64,000 nucleotides of DNA from Oscarella lobularis (lineage: Eukaryota; Porifera; Homoscleromorpha; Homosclerophorida; Oscarellidae), in NCBI RefSeq assembly GCF_947507565.1, contig NC_089194.1, forward strand, positions 186,001 through 250,000, written 5' to 3'. Position numbers and translations under genes: made by a program. The notes beneath the pieces were generated by a model that had not been told where the DNA came from, searched no databases, and saw only the letters and a program-made list of their open reading frames with translations. Positions 1 to 12,907 of the stretch are shown here, piece after piece. How positions within the stretch are numbered: position 1 is the stretch's first letter; every line of letters starts with the position of its first letter.

Positions 1-75
1 TTCTTCATTGGATCCTTAACAAGACTGGTCTTTGATATAAACAATCCTCCTCACGTGACCCATACTAGCAGGAAA

Positions 76-3000
76 ATGAGCGAGTCTCTCTCTTCTAGAG
101 CTAGGAAAGACAGAGCGAGGCTTTGGGTCGGTCCTTTGAAGGCTCAAACTACTGATTGGAAGCTGAAGCAGCACTTCGTCGAGTACGAGTCGGCCATCAA
201 GCACATCGTAGTAAAGGAAAACGGTCTTCGGTCTCGTTCTGGTCCAAAAGGCTACGCCTTAATCCTTTTCCGTGACGAAAACTCAGCTGCAGACGCTCAA
301 AGAAAGTTGAATGGCACGCTCTTTCTAGGGAGCCGAATCGAAGTAAAATGTCGTCAACAATTGTTCCAAAGTAAACTGTAGTACTTTTTTCGAGTGTAAA
401 CTGTGGCATTTTTTGTTAGGTGCATCGGGGCCCCCAAAGTCCTCAAAGAAGTCACCCGCGAAGTCTTCAGACCAGCCACTGTATGTGTAGCGTCTTTTTT
501 GTGTACGTAAGGTAATGATTTTTCAGAAGATCAAAAGACGTTTCATGCAAACGAAGCATCACTGTTCACGATCGTGGGAACAGAACCGTTTGGGAGCTTT
601 TCAAGACGCAACTTATTGGTCTAATATCTTCTCAATTTCCTCGCGTTACTTTATCTAGACGTCCTTCGCTTGACGGTGCTTCGCTCGAAAGCTTTTTTAT
701 TGATTTTCAAGGCAGTAGACCAGACGTTGATGCTGCCGTTGATTGGACAAGGAAAAAGCAGAACGAAGTTTGCCCTAGAAATATCTGTTATCACAGAAAG
801 AAAGATGTAAAGATTTTAAGGCAAGGAATCGATGACGGTTCTCTGAATTTAGAGGCATTCGCTTCAGAACTAGAAGTAGAATGCAAGCTGTTGGAACTTG
901 GTGAAACCGAGGCAATTATTGAAGTTGCGTCGTTTTTCGATGAATCTACTGACTCATTCACGCTTGCACTTGACGATTTTCTTTCTGATGAAGCGTCTCG
1001 AGTTGCAGAGGAGTACCCCGCTTCAGACTTGGAGCTCGAATTTTTACGAAGACGTCAATTTTCAAAGTTAGTTAAGCACGACTCTCTATCTTTCGACGCA
1101 ACAAAGAGTGGCGTTCTTTTGACGGGCCCCAAGTATGCAGTGCGAACTGTTTCACAGCAAATCGAAGACTTTCTAGAAGACTTTGTTGAAGAGTCATTTG
1201 ACGTTTCTTATTCGCCGAGAGCTTTCACAGCTGCAAAAGCAAAATTTTACGCCATTCAACGAGATTTTAGTTCACCGGAGTGCTTGATTCACGTTTTGCC
1301 ACCTCGTTCGGGTCCCCGCGATTCAGGAGTGACACTCATATCGCTTTCCGGTGTGGACCGTGATGCCTTGTTTAATGCCAAGCAAGAGATACTCGCTGTG
1401 CCTCGTCTCTTAGATGAATTCAGTGGGGCAGTTGCAATGCAGTGCGTAAATCGTAATGCATTGCTTGAGAAGAAGATTGTTTTAGAAAAGCAACTTAGCG
1501 TTGGATTAGACATCAGAAAGAAGGACGTGTTTGTGTATGCAACTTCTCAGGAACAATTCGATGAGGCTGAACGTGTTTTGAAAGAGGAAGTGGATGACGG
1601 CATCCAACGTTACGAAAGCCCTCGAGAGTCTGTCACAAAGACCCTCTGTTCGACTGCGTGGAACAAGGTTCTTCACTTGGCCAAATCATCTAAAGTTTTC
1701 GCTGAGCCAAAGGAAGATGGCACAGCTATACTCATTAAGCGAGGTTCGCTGCAGGGCGTCGCAGCGTTCCGCTGCGCCTTGGATGAACTCTCAGAGAAAA
1801 TTGAGGTGTCAAGTTCTTCAAGGAGTACCGAAGCAGTCAGTGGCTCTTACAAGCACGATCGAGGATCAGTGGTGCAGGCCTTATGTACCACTCATTGGGA
1901 TAAAGTCGTGATCGAAGCCAAACGCTTTTCGGTTTTTGCGCAAAAGGGTCAAGATGACGACTCAATTCATGTTCGTTGTGGCTCCAAACTGAAGAAAGCT
2001 AAATTTTCAACTGCTTTGGCTAACTTTTGCCAAGCTGTAGACTTGTTAGCCAGCACCATTGAAGAAAAAGACTGTGACAGTGAACGGTAAGCTAACGTTT
2101 GACGCTCTCTCTTTAATGGCGTTTATGAGAGCCGCCAGTATGGCTCATGACCCTCAATCAGCTCCTATACTCCTTTCATAAGGTCTCCTACCAGTAGTGA
2201 ACACCTCTAATGCTTTTCCCAGCGTAACTGCATAGAGTAGATACTAAAGTGCATCTACTGTAAAGTGGAGCGATGTGGGTGCAGTCATTGCTCTGTAATT
2301 GTAGTGGCATCCACCGTCTTACGCGTACTTAGGTACTCGTGCAGGAACTAACTTGCATTTCTTACAGAGACGATTCCGATGTTCCCACTTCAGTGTGCGA
2401 AAGAAGCGTTTTCATTCTCGGAGGTACCGTCATGTTGCCCTTGGTGGAAAGCCACGTTCTCGACAAAATACATCTCCAGTTTCCCACTGTCACCGTTCAA
2501 CTTAAATGCGATGCTTCTGTCCCCAACATCGTCCTGCAGTTTCAAGGAAGCGAGCACGACGTTGAATTGGCCGGAGACTGGACAGAAAAGCAGCGTGGCC
2601 TTTTTTATTGGACTACTCACACGTTTGACAGCAATGAAGCTGAATGCCTGAAAACCGGTATCGCCAGCAACGCTTTAGACTTGCAAGGAATGGGAAAAGA
2701 GTTCAATGCCACTTGTGACGTGTCAAGACTTTCTGAGGGAATATTGAGCGTGGCTGCGATATCTCCGGGTGATCCACGAGCCTTTCGACAATCGATTGAT
2801 GCTTATCTTAAGTGCCACTTACTGGTGACGAGCACTTATTCTTTAACCGATTCGCAGATAGAGTTTCTCAAACGTTTTCGCCTTCAAAAGCCCTGGCTTG
2901 GTTTTGGAGACGTCATAGACCAAACAAGCATTGAGCAACTGTCTCCAAGTTTCTTGGGAAACTGTCTATTTTTGAAAGGTCTGAAGCAAAATGTAAAGTT

Positions 3001-5339
3001 TGCTCTGAAAGAATTAGAGAACAGGTTTCGTCGATTTCGAGAAATTTCTTTTCACCTCTCTTATCCAGAGGGATCTCGTCGCGCTTTCGAGAGCGAGTTG
3101 TGTACAATTGAGACAAAATTAATGGAAGAAGAGGTTTTTGTCGCTACATCGTTTTCCATTTCCAAGATCAACAAAACAGTTAACGTTAGCCTTACTGGCT
3201 TTTGCGACCTATCTTCTGCAAAGGAAGCATTTGTTTCTTTGTCCAAATCTTTGCATCGGTATCGTAAACCAGTTCGTGTTTCATCAGATACGCGCTCGAT
3301 TATCTATCGAGAAGCGTTAAAGAGAAATTTACCTGTTGGCATGGATGACGATACCATTGTCATCTTCAGCACTTCATCAGAAAAATCTGCAGAGGCGGCA
3401 ACGGCTCTAGAGGAACTGATAGAAGAAGTACGGACAGAACGAATGAGGTCAGCTTCGGCTAATGAGTATCGTGACGACTACAATCTTTTTTCGAACTCGG
3501 TCAAACCGTCACCGTCCAAGCCTAATTTTGGGGCGAAGATTCTCAATGTTGAGACAGACGAAACGCCCTGTCATTCACTTGCGTTCACTTCATCTGCTTC
3601 AGCCTCTGCTTCAGGTGTTGGAGCAGAATCAGCAAAGTCTACATCCGCTTCTGAAGACAACGGTATCGAATTGGAGTCTGCATGTGCATCGTACCTTTCG
3701 TCGAGCAGACCAAAGCAAGAGTCATCTCTTCCTGAATCGACGGATATGAATTGTTTTGATCGCTCTCTCAAAACAGTTCTCAAAGAAGAGCGAACCGAAT
3801 TTCAATTGCCAAGCTTCCCTTCCACGAGGTCTTGTTCTGAATCAACTAATCCTGCAGCTTCTGAGTTTTGTCCGAGCGAAGTCCCAGCTGCATCAAGATG
3901 CCAAGAGACGCAAATAGGAAGAAAGAAATCGAAAGAGATTTTTCGTTTGCAACGCGAACACAAGTCCAATTCCTTATTAGAGTCACCGCGTCTCCTGAAC
4001 GAAATTCCCTTCCTCAGCTTGGGAAAAGTTATAGAAATCTACTCAGGAAGCATAGCTCACGAATGCGTAGACGTCATCATCACAGCGACCAATGAAGACC
4101 TCATCCTCCAACCAGACGTCGCCGCAATCGGTGGACATTCACTCGAACAGGAATGTCGTCAATACGTCAAAGATAATGGCTACGTTTCAAGCGGACACAC
4201 TGTCGTGACAGGCGGCGGAAATCTTCGATGCAAGCGCCTTCTCCACGCCGTCATCGCTTCGATCGACACTGAGGCAGATCTTCGAGCACGCTTACGTCAA
4301 TGTTTCGACGACGTGGAGGCAATGTCTGCGAGATCCGTTGCTCTTCCTCTTCTATTCTCCGACACATATTTATCTGTTGAAACGGGTTTCGCGATCACGA
4401 TGGAAGAGATTCAACGTCGATTTGAGGAGAAATGCTTTGTTAAAGTCGTTCGTCTTGTCGATTCGAATCCGATGTTGATGAACGTCGCCGGAGCTGAGGC
4501 GTTGTCTTTGAAGTCCGCTGCGCCACCTATGAGAATATTTGAATGGCGTTACTTGAACGACGACGATAGGTTTCAGCCTTTTTCTTTCGTCATCAATGCA
4601 CAGTTGGAGAAATTTTTTGCTCAGGCAAAAGGCGACATGCAACTTCAAGTATCTGATGATGTCTACGACATATTTTACGAGACGCACACGAACTTGGCTT
4701 CAGGGCTTGTTCGACCCATTCGACGATGCCTAAAAGGTTCTCCTTGTCCAAACCCTGATGCCAAATGGTATTTTATTGACGAAATGAAAGCGCAGCAGCC
4801 GTACGACGTAGCCTCGTCCTTTCGACTTGATAGCGCTTTTCGACGAAATGCGCGGTTGGTGTCCATTGACGTCGGTGCATTTTCCTATGAAATTGATTTT
4901 GTTTCGATGACTGAGAAGGATGTGAAGACTGGTAGGAAAAAACGCATTGTCCGAGTGGACGTCGTCGATTCTTTGTCGCCTCCTCGTGGCCCTACAATTA
5001 AGGAAGCGACCGGAACGGGAATTTCTTCATTTTTCAAGAAGATGTTCTCGAAAAGCGAAACGAAAAGATTTCGCATTTCTTCTGACACGGGTGTTGCTCT
5101 AAGTAGTGACTTTCGTCGAATAGCGGAAACTTTTGGAGTGGAGATGAATTTCGTAACGGACGCTGGATGCGAAAGTGCGGAGGTGCAGCTGAAGGGCGTC
5201 AAATCGGGCGTACAGAAAGCGTATGAAGCGATTCAGGTAGATTCTTCGCTTATTTCGTTTGCTTTCTTTATGTGAAAATCTTCGCTTCTAAAATTTACAG
5301 GAGATGATCGATACTTATCGAAGCAAAGGTTTCGCTTAG
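76..5339 (+). CDS. PARP14-like protein lacking the ADP-ribosyltransferase domain (RRM, KH-like repeats, macro, 2x WWE)
   Basis: Five exons join in frame: 76-370, 420-480, 527-2086, 2368-5236 and 5301-5339, giving about 1607 residues. An RRM sits at about residues 10-95 (RNP-like GYALILF). Divergent KH-like repeats fill about 120-1050, as in PARP14 and PARP10. A serine-rich linker follows, then a macro domain (about 1188-1343, VDVIITATNEDL), two tandem WWE domains (about 1359-1483) and a last KH-like segment. The last short exon hits TAG after KGFA, exactly where the paralogue at 46774-52502 enters its catalytic region. PARP14-type proteins bind ADP-ribose and RNA and act in antiviral and stress responses; this one could bind but not transfer ADP-ribose. 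The macro NAAN motif is changed to TATN, which fits a reader rather than a hydrolase. I chose the ATG at 76 over 55 because it aligns with the paralogue start. Confidence 0.8.
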
Positions 5340-5819
5340 TTAGAAAGAATCAACCCTATGAAACGAGCCAGGTGAGCCAAAATGCTATATATCGAAATAC
5401 CAGAGTCATTCTGGCGGTGTCTAGATTCCATCCATACTCATTATAGATCGACGTAATACTGTGCTATGAGGCCATGTTTGTAGTTATTATTACGAGCTGT
5501 TGACTAACAACGGTATAATTATGGCCATTTTACTCATCTTATTACTTACTGATTTTTCTTGCTATGTTTATAATGTGTTCAAGCTGGGAGTTACTTGCAG
5601 TGAAATTTTAGTAGTAAAAACATTTAGTCTTCTAATCGCAATGCCCTGCAGGATACTGATGGCTAATCTGTTATTTCACCGACAACGGCGAAATATCGAT
5701 TACCCTTTAAAGAATTAGAATACTCAACGTTGCGTGGAAAAGTAGCAGTGGATCTTTCGAAGTTTGTACTGTAGTACTGTAATGACTAACCTTTATCCGG
5801 GTTCGTTTCTTCGGAGACC
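5340..5819 (+). other. Gap where the PARP catalytic exons would lie
   Basis: The stretch directly downstream of the truncated PARP14-like gene has no HGT, YFA or other ART motif in any frame. The paralogue has about 1.6 kb between the matching exon start and the shared downstream repeat; here only about 0.5 kb separates them. I infer a deletion of roughly 1.1 kb that removed the catalytic exons. A 72-residue hydrophobic reading frame at 5500-5718 has no supporting features. Confidence 0.5.
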
Positions 5820-6080
5820 ACGTGCTTTTCATTGCTCTATCGAGGCTCTGACTGCGATATTTGCAAAGGCCAGCGAAGTAGAGTGCATCGCGCGTAAAAT
5901 GTTTTGCCATATGGAGAAAGCTTTTCAGGTAGATCGAGTAGGAGAGAACACTTTCCTTCGCCTACACGCCCCTCTTGAAAAACCTGACTATATGCGCATC
6001 TCCCTCACCCTTCCTCTCGCTGCAAATCGTTAACGCGTTCATCTCCGCGTTTTCAACAGGTCGATTTGACCAGGGGGGGC
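5820..6080 (+). repeat. Repeat shared with the 3' flank of the other PARP14-like copy
   Basis: This segment matches the reverse complement of about 45590-45860, with runs such as ATATTTGC, GCATCGCGC, GCTTTTCAGGTA and GTCGATTTGACC in the same order. In both places it lies downstream of a PARP14-like gene and in the same orientation relative to that gene. It is therefore probably the 3' flank of the inverted segmental duplication rather than an independent transposon. Confidence 0.6.
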
Positions 6081-8261
6081 CCCCATCAGGATCATAGCGA
6101 TGAAAAATCGAGAAGAAGAGAATGATATTCGATAAGATATTCTCCTACGTACATCAGTTCAACGGATTTTTCCTGACGTTTGCTCGACGTCAGCTGAAGG
6201 AGATTGCCAAGGAACAGATCAATAAGTGTATGACTAATTTCACTGGTATGTTTATATGACTTGATATTTTGGTGAGTCCAGTACTAAAAAGGATTGGGGA
6301 TGCCAAAAGAGGCCTTAAAAGGAGACATCGTGTTCCCTTTAAGTATTCTGGTTCAAACAATAATGGTGAATTCTTTGATAGTTATGAGTCCAATGTCTTT
6401 CGAGCTCTATTCTAGGCTTTTTCTGAGGTTCACGTAGTTTGGCGAAAGCGTTGGCTGGATGGCTGGCTGGTCAAAGGAAGCTGGAGCAAACAAGGCAGAT
6501 TGAGTGCGTGAGAAAAGTGTCGTATCTTAGCGATAGTTTGCTTTAAATCGTTTCTATACGGTAGTGAGGTCAAACAATTGGGTTTCAGGTATTGTGTGAA
6601 TGGGATGCTTGCGCAGTTAGCCAACAAATCAATTCCTGCGTTATTCGACGGGGAGTTCTAAATCATCATGTAGACATATAGCAAGATGTTTTTACCACCC
6701 ACATGGCTAAATCGCTCTGCCGTCATGTACGTCTCTAACGGCAGACAGAAGAACACCTAGGCTTACGTAAGAAATAATATTAGACCTGGATACAGACGAA
6801 TGATGTCTTCTTTATTTCTCCTATGACATCGAACGGCCCGGACGTCGAACGGCCCGGACGTCGAACACGTGATCGAAGAAGAAGGTGGCGTAGACGAAGA
6901 AAAGGTGCATTTTCCGCACGGGATGTCGATCGAAGCGAACGAAAAATGCGAGATACGGCGTCTATAAGGGTGAGGGCGATCGGGTTCCCGTTTTTCGCGA
7001 TGAAAAAGGCAATCCTTTAGTCTGGACGTTGCCGATCACATTCGCCTCCCTTTTTTGCAGTAATCTTCGACTGCGGCGCGCTTTGTGATGGAGAAATCAC
7101 GCTCAAGTTGGAAGAAACAGGAACAGGTACGCTTTTTTGGGGGGCCCCGAATCAATTAGCATTTTTCCTCGCGAATTTTGACTTCCACGATCCGTTTGAC
7201 GGCGCGAGATCGTTATTCTAGCGTATCGGAATCGATCTAGCGCGTTTAGATAGATATCCGTGAGGTCGAGATTTTTTAGAATCCCTGAACTATAGCACAC
7301 GGTTTTTGGTCAATTTGGTCATCTCTCCACTTCTTCATAGTTCCTTATGAAACAGTAGGGATTTGTTGGATGTTTGACTCTCCGGTGCCAATTAGACCTC
7401 AAGTCTTCAATTTTGACTAACATTGGGGCATTTGTTTTGTAGTAGGTTCGTATTAGCATATAGATCCCTTTCCTCCTCCGCAATGCTTCTACAGCTCAAG
7501 ATCGTAGATTACGATTAGAATATGATTCTACTTTGATTTCAGTTTGCTCCTCTTCCTGAAACGTGGACGACACAGAGATGAAGAAAGAAGAAGACGTAGA
7601 TGAAGGCATCACCCTGGGGACTTGGGTTAAAGTCTCCCTCCTTGTGGGCTGGAGGTTAATATGCACCACCCTCCCTGGCGGCCGGAGGTTAATCCGCTGA
7701 CCCCCTTTGGACCTGGGTAAAGTCCACTGTGGGGACTGCAGTCTCAGTCCCACCGCTTGGCCGGGAGGTCAAGCGGCCGCAGGAAGACGACGGACGTGAA
7801 AGCGTATTTTTAAATTTAATCTTTATTACATCCGGGATATTATAAATAAAAATTTCGACATAAGTCTACCTACTTTGACCCGTGTTGCCGCCAGAGTCGG
7901 GGAAAGCGCACGCGCGCGCAACGGATTGAGTCTGCGTGAGTGAGGCGACCGCGAGGGACGAGCGCAGCGTTAGCGAAGGCACGCGCGCGCGCTTATGCCG
8001 TCTTTGGGCACGTGAGACGTCCATACGCGCGCTTACAAGAGAAGGAACGCGCGCTCCTGCTGACTCTGTCTCCATAACATGGAGATCAGGATGAAAAAAG
8101 CATGCTCTACGTACTCAATACATTTAACATGCTTATTAATTAAAAGGTTCACTCTTCTTATTTCTGAGGTATTTCTTCCGTTACCCGTACATATCACCTG
8201 CCAATAGCGTGTCAGTCAAAATATCATGTTAACAAAAACGCTTATCTTTCAAACATATGTT
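6081..8261. other. Intergenic, no gene recognised
   Basis: There is no convincing exon structure here. A 16-bp unit (CGAACGGCCCGGACGT) is repeated about 2.3 times near 6831-6868. A GC-rich segment at about 7600-7790 carries a loosely repeated GGAGGTTAAT motif. Runs of CGCGCG occur near 7905-8060. A partial copy of the ATCCGGGATAT motif found in the dispersed repeat family lies near 7829-7840. Confidence 0.5.
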
Positions 8262-9797
8262 CCAGCTGAATTGAATTCTTATTAGAATGAATCATAACCT
8301 AAAAGATAAATAGTTTAATAATAAATATAGCATTAAACCTGTAAAAAGAAAACGTGTAAATACAAATTAGAAAGCTGGTAATAAAATCAAAAACCTATAA
8401 ACAAAATAAAAAACCTGAGAAAATGAAAAGAAGTGAACCAAACACAAAAAAAGTACAAGTAACCTGTAAACAAAACCTAAAAATAAAGTAATAACCTGTG
8501 ACCAAAATAAAAACCTGAAAAGTAAATTTAAAATACGAAAAAACCTAAAAGGAAATAAAAACCTGTGAACAAATTAAAAAGCTGTAAAGAAAATAAAAAC
8601 CTGCAATAATGATAAAAACCTGCAAAGAAAATAAAAATCTGCATGAAAATTAAAAACTGGCATGGAAAATAAAAACCTGCATGGAAAATAAGAAAACCTA
8701 CTAAACTACCCTAAAAAATAAAAAAATCACGTGATAAAAACCTATATTACCTCATCAATCCATTGACCTAAAATATGCCTATATACTAATCAACCTAGAT
8801 TACCTCAAAAATCCATTGAAAAATGGTCTAAAGCACGTGGCGGTTGCTAGCTACAGCACGTGGGGGAGAAGGAGGTACAAGCCTACTACACAAACCGCCC
8901 TACCTTACTAGCAACCGCCGACTAAAACCTTAATGCAAAGGGAGCGGACCCGTGCAAACTAACGTAGTGATGCAAACCAAGCAAGAAACGGGGGAGGTTC
9001 CATATTGCCATTACACTAAATTAACATCACCAAAGTGTTGTCCCGCTACACTCCCTGCAACGTACACAAGTGGGCTTTGTGCGCTGCAACACCACCAGCC
9101 CCCACTCGCGAACCCCAACCCGCCCTCGATTGAACTTTTGGAAACCACACCTAATTGTTAGACTGTCGGAAATTTTTCTATGCCCACGAGCGCGGGCAGT
9201 GGCATCGCAGGCACACTCAGCGCCGTGTACGTTACAGGAAGCCCCGCCCCTTAAGTGTACGCCTACACCGTTGGGGCCCCCAATGGGGTGATGCGAACCT
9301 GGTCGTCGCGCTGGCATCGCTCGTGCAATTCCGCGTCTCTTCTTCGTCGCCGAACTAGAGAAGAGAAAAGGAAAATGAGATGAAACCAACGGCAGGTGCA
9401 CGCGACGAGGGATTGCTTAGATGCGAGCGGATTATACGCGCGTCGCGTCGTTGCGTCCGCGCGTGGCGAAAAAAAGTCGCTGGAGAGGACAAACGATCAC
9501 GTCGCGCATTGCTTTGGCGTGCGACGCCGCTCTAGGTATTCGTGCTGCGTCAGTTGTGACCGACAAGGAGAATGCTGACCGAGAAAATAAAACGGCGTAC
9601 GCTTACCAAATCGCGATGTCTCCAATCTCGTGGCAAATCCGAGCCTTCATGCGCCTCACAGCAGCCTTAGAGTGGTAGAGATGAGCATGCGGCGCCGTAG
9701 GTCTTCGAGAATCAGCAGGATTCAGGACGGAGAGTAGAGACAAAGAAACACTTCAGATAAACTCCCGGACGCCAACGCCCCGCCGAAAAGGAACGAC
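8262..9797 (+). repeat. 1.5-kb duplicated block, copy 1
   Basis: This block is nearly identical to 21431-22981. It starts with a shared TGTTCCAGCTGAATTG. From about 8320 to 8740 it is an A-rich irregular minisatellite with the core AAATAAAAACCTG. An inverted pair GGCGGTTGCTAG (8839-8850) and CTAGCAACCGCC (8908-8919) follows, then a less A-rich part with reading frames in several phases that are conserved only because the copies are recent. No transposase or reverse transcriptase is visible. It could be a non-autonomous transposon or part of a segmental duplication, since both copies lie just 3' of related gene ends. Confidence 0.9.
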
Positions 9798-9887
9798 CAA
9801 TCAGAAGAGCTAGCGTGGCTCACGTGAGAAATACATGTAGGCAGATCTCAGATCGCGCATGCGTTTGCACAAGCAAAAAATGTAACC

Positions 9888-10004
9888 GCACATACATCAA
9901 AGTTCTTTCCATGTGCATACGTCAAAGAAGAAAACACAAACATTAATACTACTCATTAAGACCTATGCTGCATGAGCAAGCAAAGGATACAAACAAAACT
10001 CAAA
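9888..10004 (+). repeat. About 115-bp element shared by two adjacent 3' flanks, copy 1
   Basis: The segment starting GCACATACATCAAA and ending near GAGCAAGCAAAGGA recurs at 12908-13018 with few changes. Each copy lies immediately downstream of the stop codon of a minus-strand gene: the Fz-CRD protein here, the receptor tyrosine kinase at the other site. It may be part of both 3' UTRs. Confidence 0.8.
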
Positions 10005-10066
10005 TAGTGCGTACGTAACATAAAAGAAGACGAGAGACATGACGAAGGCAAGTTCTCGGTTTGGAC

Positions 10067-12318
10067 TCATTCAAACTCGTACTCGTTCAGCACCTCATAT
10101 AGTCCGCGCGAAGGAACGACAGCAAACGCCCGGTAGACGTTTGCGTTCTCCTCCACCACAGCAACATCGATTGTAACTTTCAGATCGTCGTTGTAGAAAA
10201 GTTCCACTGTGAACTCGACTAGGAGGTCAAAGGTAGAGCCATTAGGAAGGGGCTTAACGTTGAAAGAGTATTCATTCGTTTCGTTTGGCGCATCAACTAC
10301 ATCATTCATTTTAATAATTTCAAATACCATCGACAACGTTTACGAGTCGCAGTATTGCCTCCACTGATATTCTGAAAACCAGGTGTACTTGGGCAAAGAA
10401 TTTCAACTTCCACAAGCCCTGCTGGACGTGCTACCATTTTCCAGGGTTTGCCAGATGTGCATGGAAACTTGCTTGTTCCGAGGCACAAATATCCTTCAAG
10501 AGGCATCGTGATTAGTTTTCTATGTAGTTAGCTAAAACAGTCTATGCAGTTTACCAATCGTAAAGCCAATCACGTTCTCGCCATCACATTTCGCTTCTAC
10601 GCTCACTTGGGAAGTGGAATTGTTTATGAGGTTGCTCACGAGAAAGATTTCGCACTCTTCGGATGATGCGCTGCAACTAGTTAATAATTAAAAATTTTAA
10701 ACACGGTATGACAAATTGTAGTAAAATACTTGGGAGATTTATCAGCGCTGATGCGTTCTACAGCATTGTAGTACAATACTTTGCCGCTTTTCGAACTGAA
10801 GAACAATTATCAACAATTGAAACAAATTACAAAAAGGTGCACCTACATTAGTGTTACAAGAGATCTTTCTATGCTGGCGATAGGACAGCTTTCCAGTAGA
10901 ATATTTCTGATCATTTACTATTTGTAGAACGCGTGATGTAGAGACGTCGGTATAGGGCTTACTGCTCGATCAACGGCTGAACTGATGCCAATGCTTCGGG
11001 ACTTGATGAGCAACTTGCACTTTTTTCGGTGAAAAATAAAACAATGTTATTCATTTGATATATGATTTAGTTCTTGATTTCGTACAAACTCTTCGCAGTA
11101 ACGTAACTTGGCGAATTCTGGCCCTTCCACAAGTTTCGATTTTGACAGAAACCGTCATTAGCGTTCTCATTCAGTATACTGTGAAGAAGGTTTATAGCTT
11201 ATTACACTAACTAAAACCGCTTTTCGCCTCACTTGAAAGCGCAAAATACAGAAGCACCGACACAACAATTATAAAAATCAATTTCTTTCACAGAGACTGT
11301 AGTTTGTAAGCGTTGCTGTTTGCAGGCGTTTGACACACCTGGCGTCGAAGAAACAAACAGAAACGCCGATAAAGTGAGTCGTTGAAAGCTGCGGCTAATA
11401 GAGCCATTTTGATCAGCTCTGTCTAACAGAGGCTCATGGGGTGCAAAAATACCACGAAGTGAACTGTCGATAATAGATTCTGATGTAGTTTGATAGAAGA
11501 CTCCATCGACGATAATATTAGCCGAAATAACAGCGCCAGCACCAGAGAAGATTTCAATTTTCACTTCAAAGAAAGATGATGGGTTTAAGTTCCTACTTTT
11601 CTTCAGTGTCTCTATAAATTGCAACATATCCCGCATCACTCGAGAATTCCACAGCAGTTTTATCTACAGGTAAATCTGTAGTTTCCTCGCCTATAAGAAA
11701 ATAGCCGTTTGACCGCGTGCTGGATCCAGTTAAAAAGACGAAATCTAGGGTTTCCCTTTTTCCGTTTCCTACGAGGAGGATATACTGGCCCAGTGGCGTA
11801 TCTCCCATTCCGTAGTCCCAGAACTCCACGAACGTGTTGCTATTTTCAGCTATGTCAACTTCACTAATAACAATCAAATGAAATGGATCGTAGCACTCTG
11901 TTGGCCTCGCCGGATCCCACAAGGAAAACGAGTTGCAAGAGACGACCCCAACTCCGGTAAAGTTGACGCAGGGGTTCTGTACACGCTCGCAAAAATCTCG
12001 ACAAGGTCGTCGCACGACGTTCTTTCCAGTGGCAGTATTGAAAAAGCACTCTGGAAAATAAACTACACACGCCAAATAACCGAGGTCCGAGGAACAGGAG
12101 TCCGTAGGGCTGTTAGAACCGAACGTTGCCGTCAGTGCCGCTTCCGCGTCCGACGCAGTGAGGTGACCGAAATCGTTGGGAAAGCTTGTTCCGGAAAGTC
12201 CGGCATCACGGCAAGACGCAGGAATTGTGTCGTCACAGGTGATACTTCCGTGAGCAATAGAGAAATAGAGGCCGAACGCTAAGACAACGCGAATGAGAGC
12301 TTGGGCGTTGACTATCAT
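10067..12318 (-). CDS. Secreted protein with frizzled-type cysteine-rich domain and lamin-tail-like domain
   Basis: The start ATG at 12318 opens a clear signal peptide (hydrophobic LIRVVLAFGLYFSIAHG). It is followed by a frizzled/SFRP-type CRD, with YLACVVYFPEC and RRPCRDFCERVQNPC spaced as in the family. Next comes a segment resembling the lamin-tail domain (VISEVDIAEN, VEFWDYG, later SISR and TPGVSNAC). Smaller exons follow (NLWKGQNSPS, YTDVSTSRVL, ECEIFLVSNL), and the last exon ends in YEVLNEYEFE plus stop. No transmembrane helix is seen, so it should be secreted. Fz-CRDs bind lipidated Wnt or related ligands; that function is inferred. Exon borders are approximate: the exon 1 to 2 junction near 11600 does not keep frame with an obvious intron. 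The 3' exons have a truncated relative at 23124-23640. Confidence 0.6.
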
Positions 12319-12674
12319 TGTTCCAGTTTTTCTAAAAAACACGCATATATTCATAAAGCGGATGCTTGCCAAGGTTGGAATCAATATCATTCCTCGAACA
12401 CCATAGCCGCCGTTGACTAGTGTAGCCTAAATAAAAGCTCTGCACCTCATGAAAAACCTCTAAAGTACTGTACAGCACTAGAGAGATGTTGGGACTCATT
12501 TCATCATGCGTCAAAACCTGGTCTTAGTCACACCAGTCTTGTTTTCGAAGAAAGATCGTCACAAGTGGTGTTTTTCAACATTCGCCGAACGTTTCTAACT
12601 TCAAGTTGAGATAGGCTCGCCTGCGATGTTGTAAGAGCAATGAAAAACCCTTGAATTCTTCACAATAGCGATGA

Positions 12675-12830
12675 TTATCCGGGATATTGCCAGCTCTCCT
12701 ATTTCGTCCGAATCCACTCGCATCGCGGCGATCGCTGCTGTACTCGGCAAGCGAATACATGCTAATTACGAATTTCTTTACGCTTGGACGGGGAAAGAGT
12801 GCATCAACTGCTCGGAAAGGCAAATAACGT
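12675..12830 (+). repeat. TTATCCGGGATAT-family dispersed repeat, copy 1
   Basis: It begins with TTATCCGGGATAT and continues with TCGTCCGAATCC, CATCGCGGC and a stretch that ends in AAAGGCAAATAACG. Four related copies occur in the window at about 31260, 37570, 41455 and 61950. Confidence 0.75.
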
Positions 12831-12907
12831 TAGCTTTTATTGATAGATGTCCCGTATCACATACACACATGCAGCCGCGCGAAGGAACGACCTGCTCTCG
12901 TCCGGCA

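Noticed and set aside
8320-8740. Regular-looking short repeats resembling a CRISPR array
   Set aside because: The units are A-rich, irregular in length and spacing, without unique spacers or cas genes, and the DNA is eukaryotic.
9027-9401. 124-residue open frame (minus), almost identical at 22212-22502
   Set aside because: Conservation comes from the recent 1.5-kb duplication. Several overlapping frames on both strands are equally conserved, and no motif is present.
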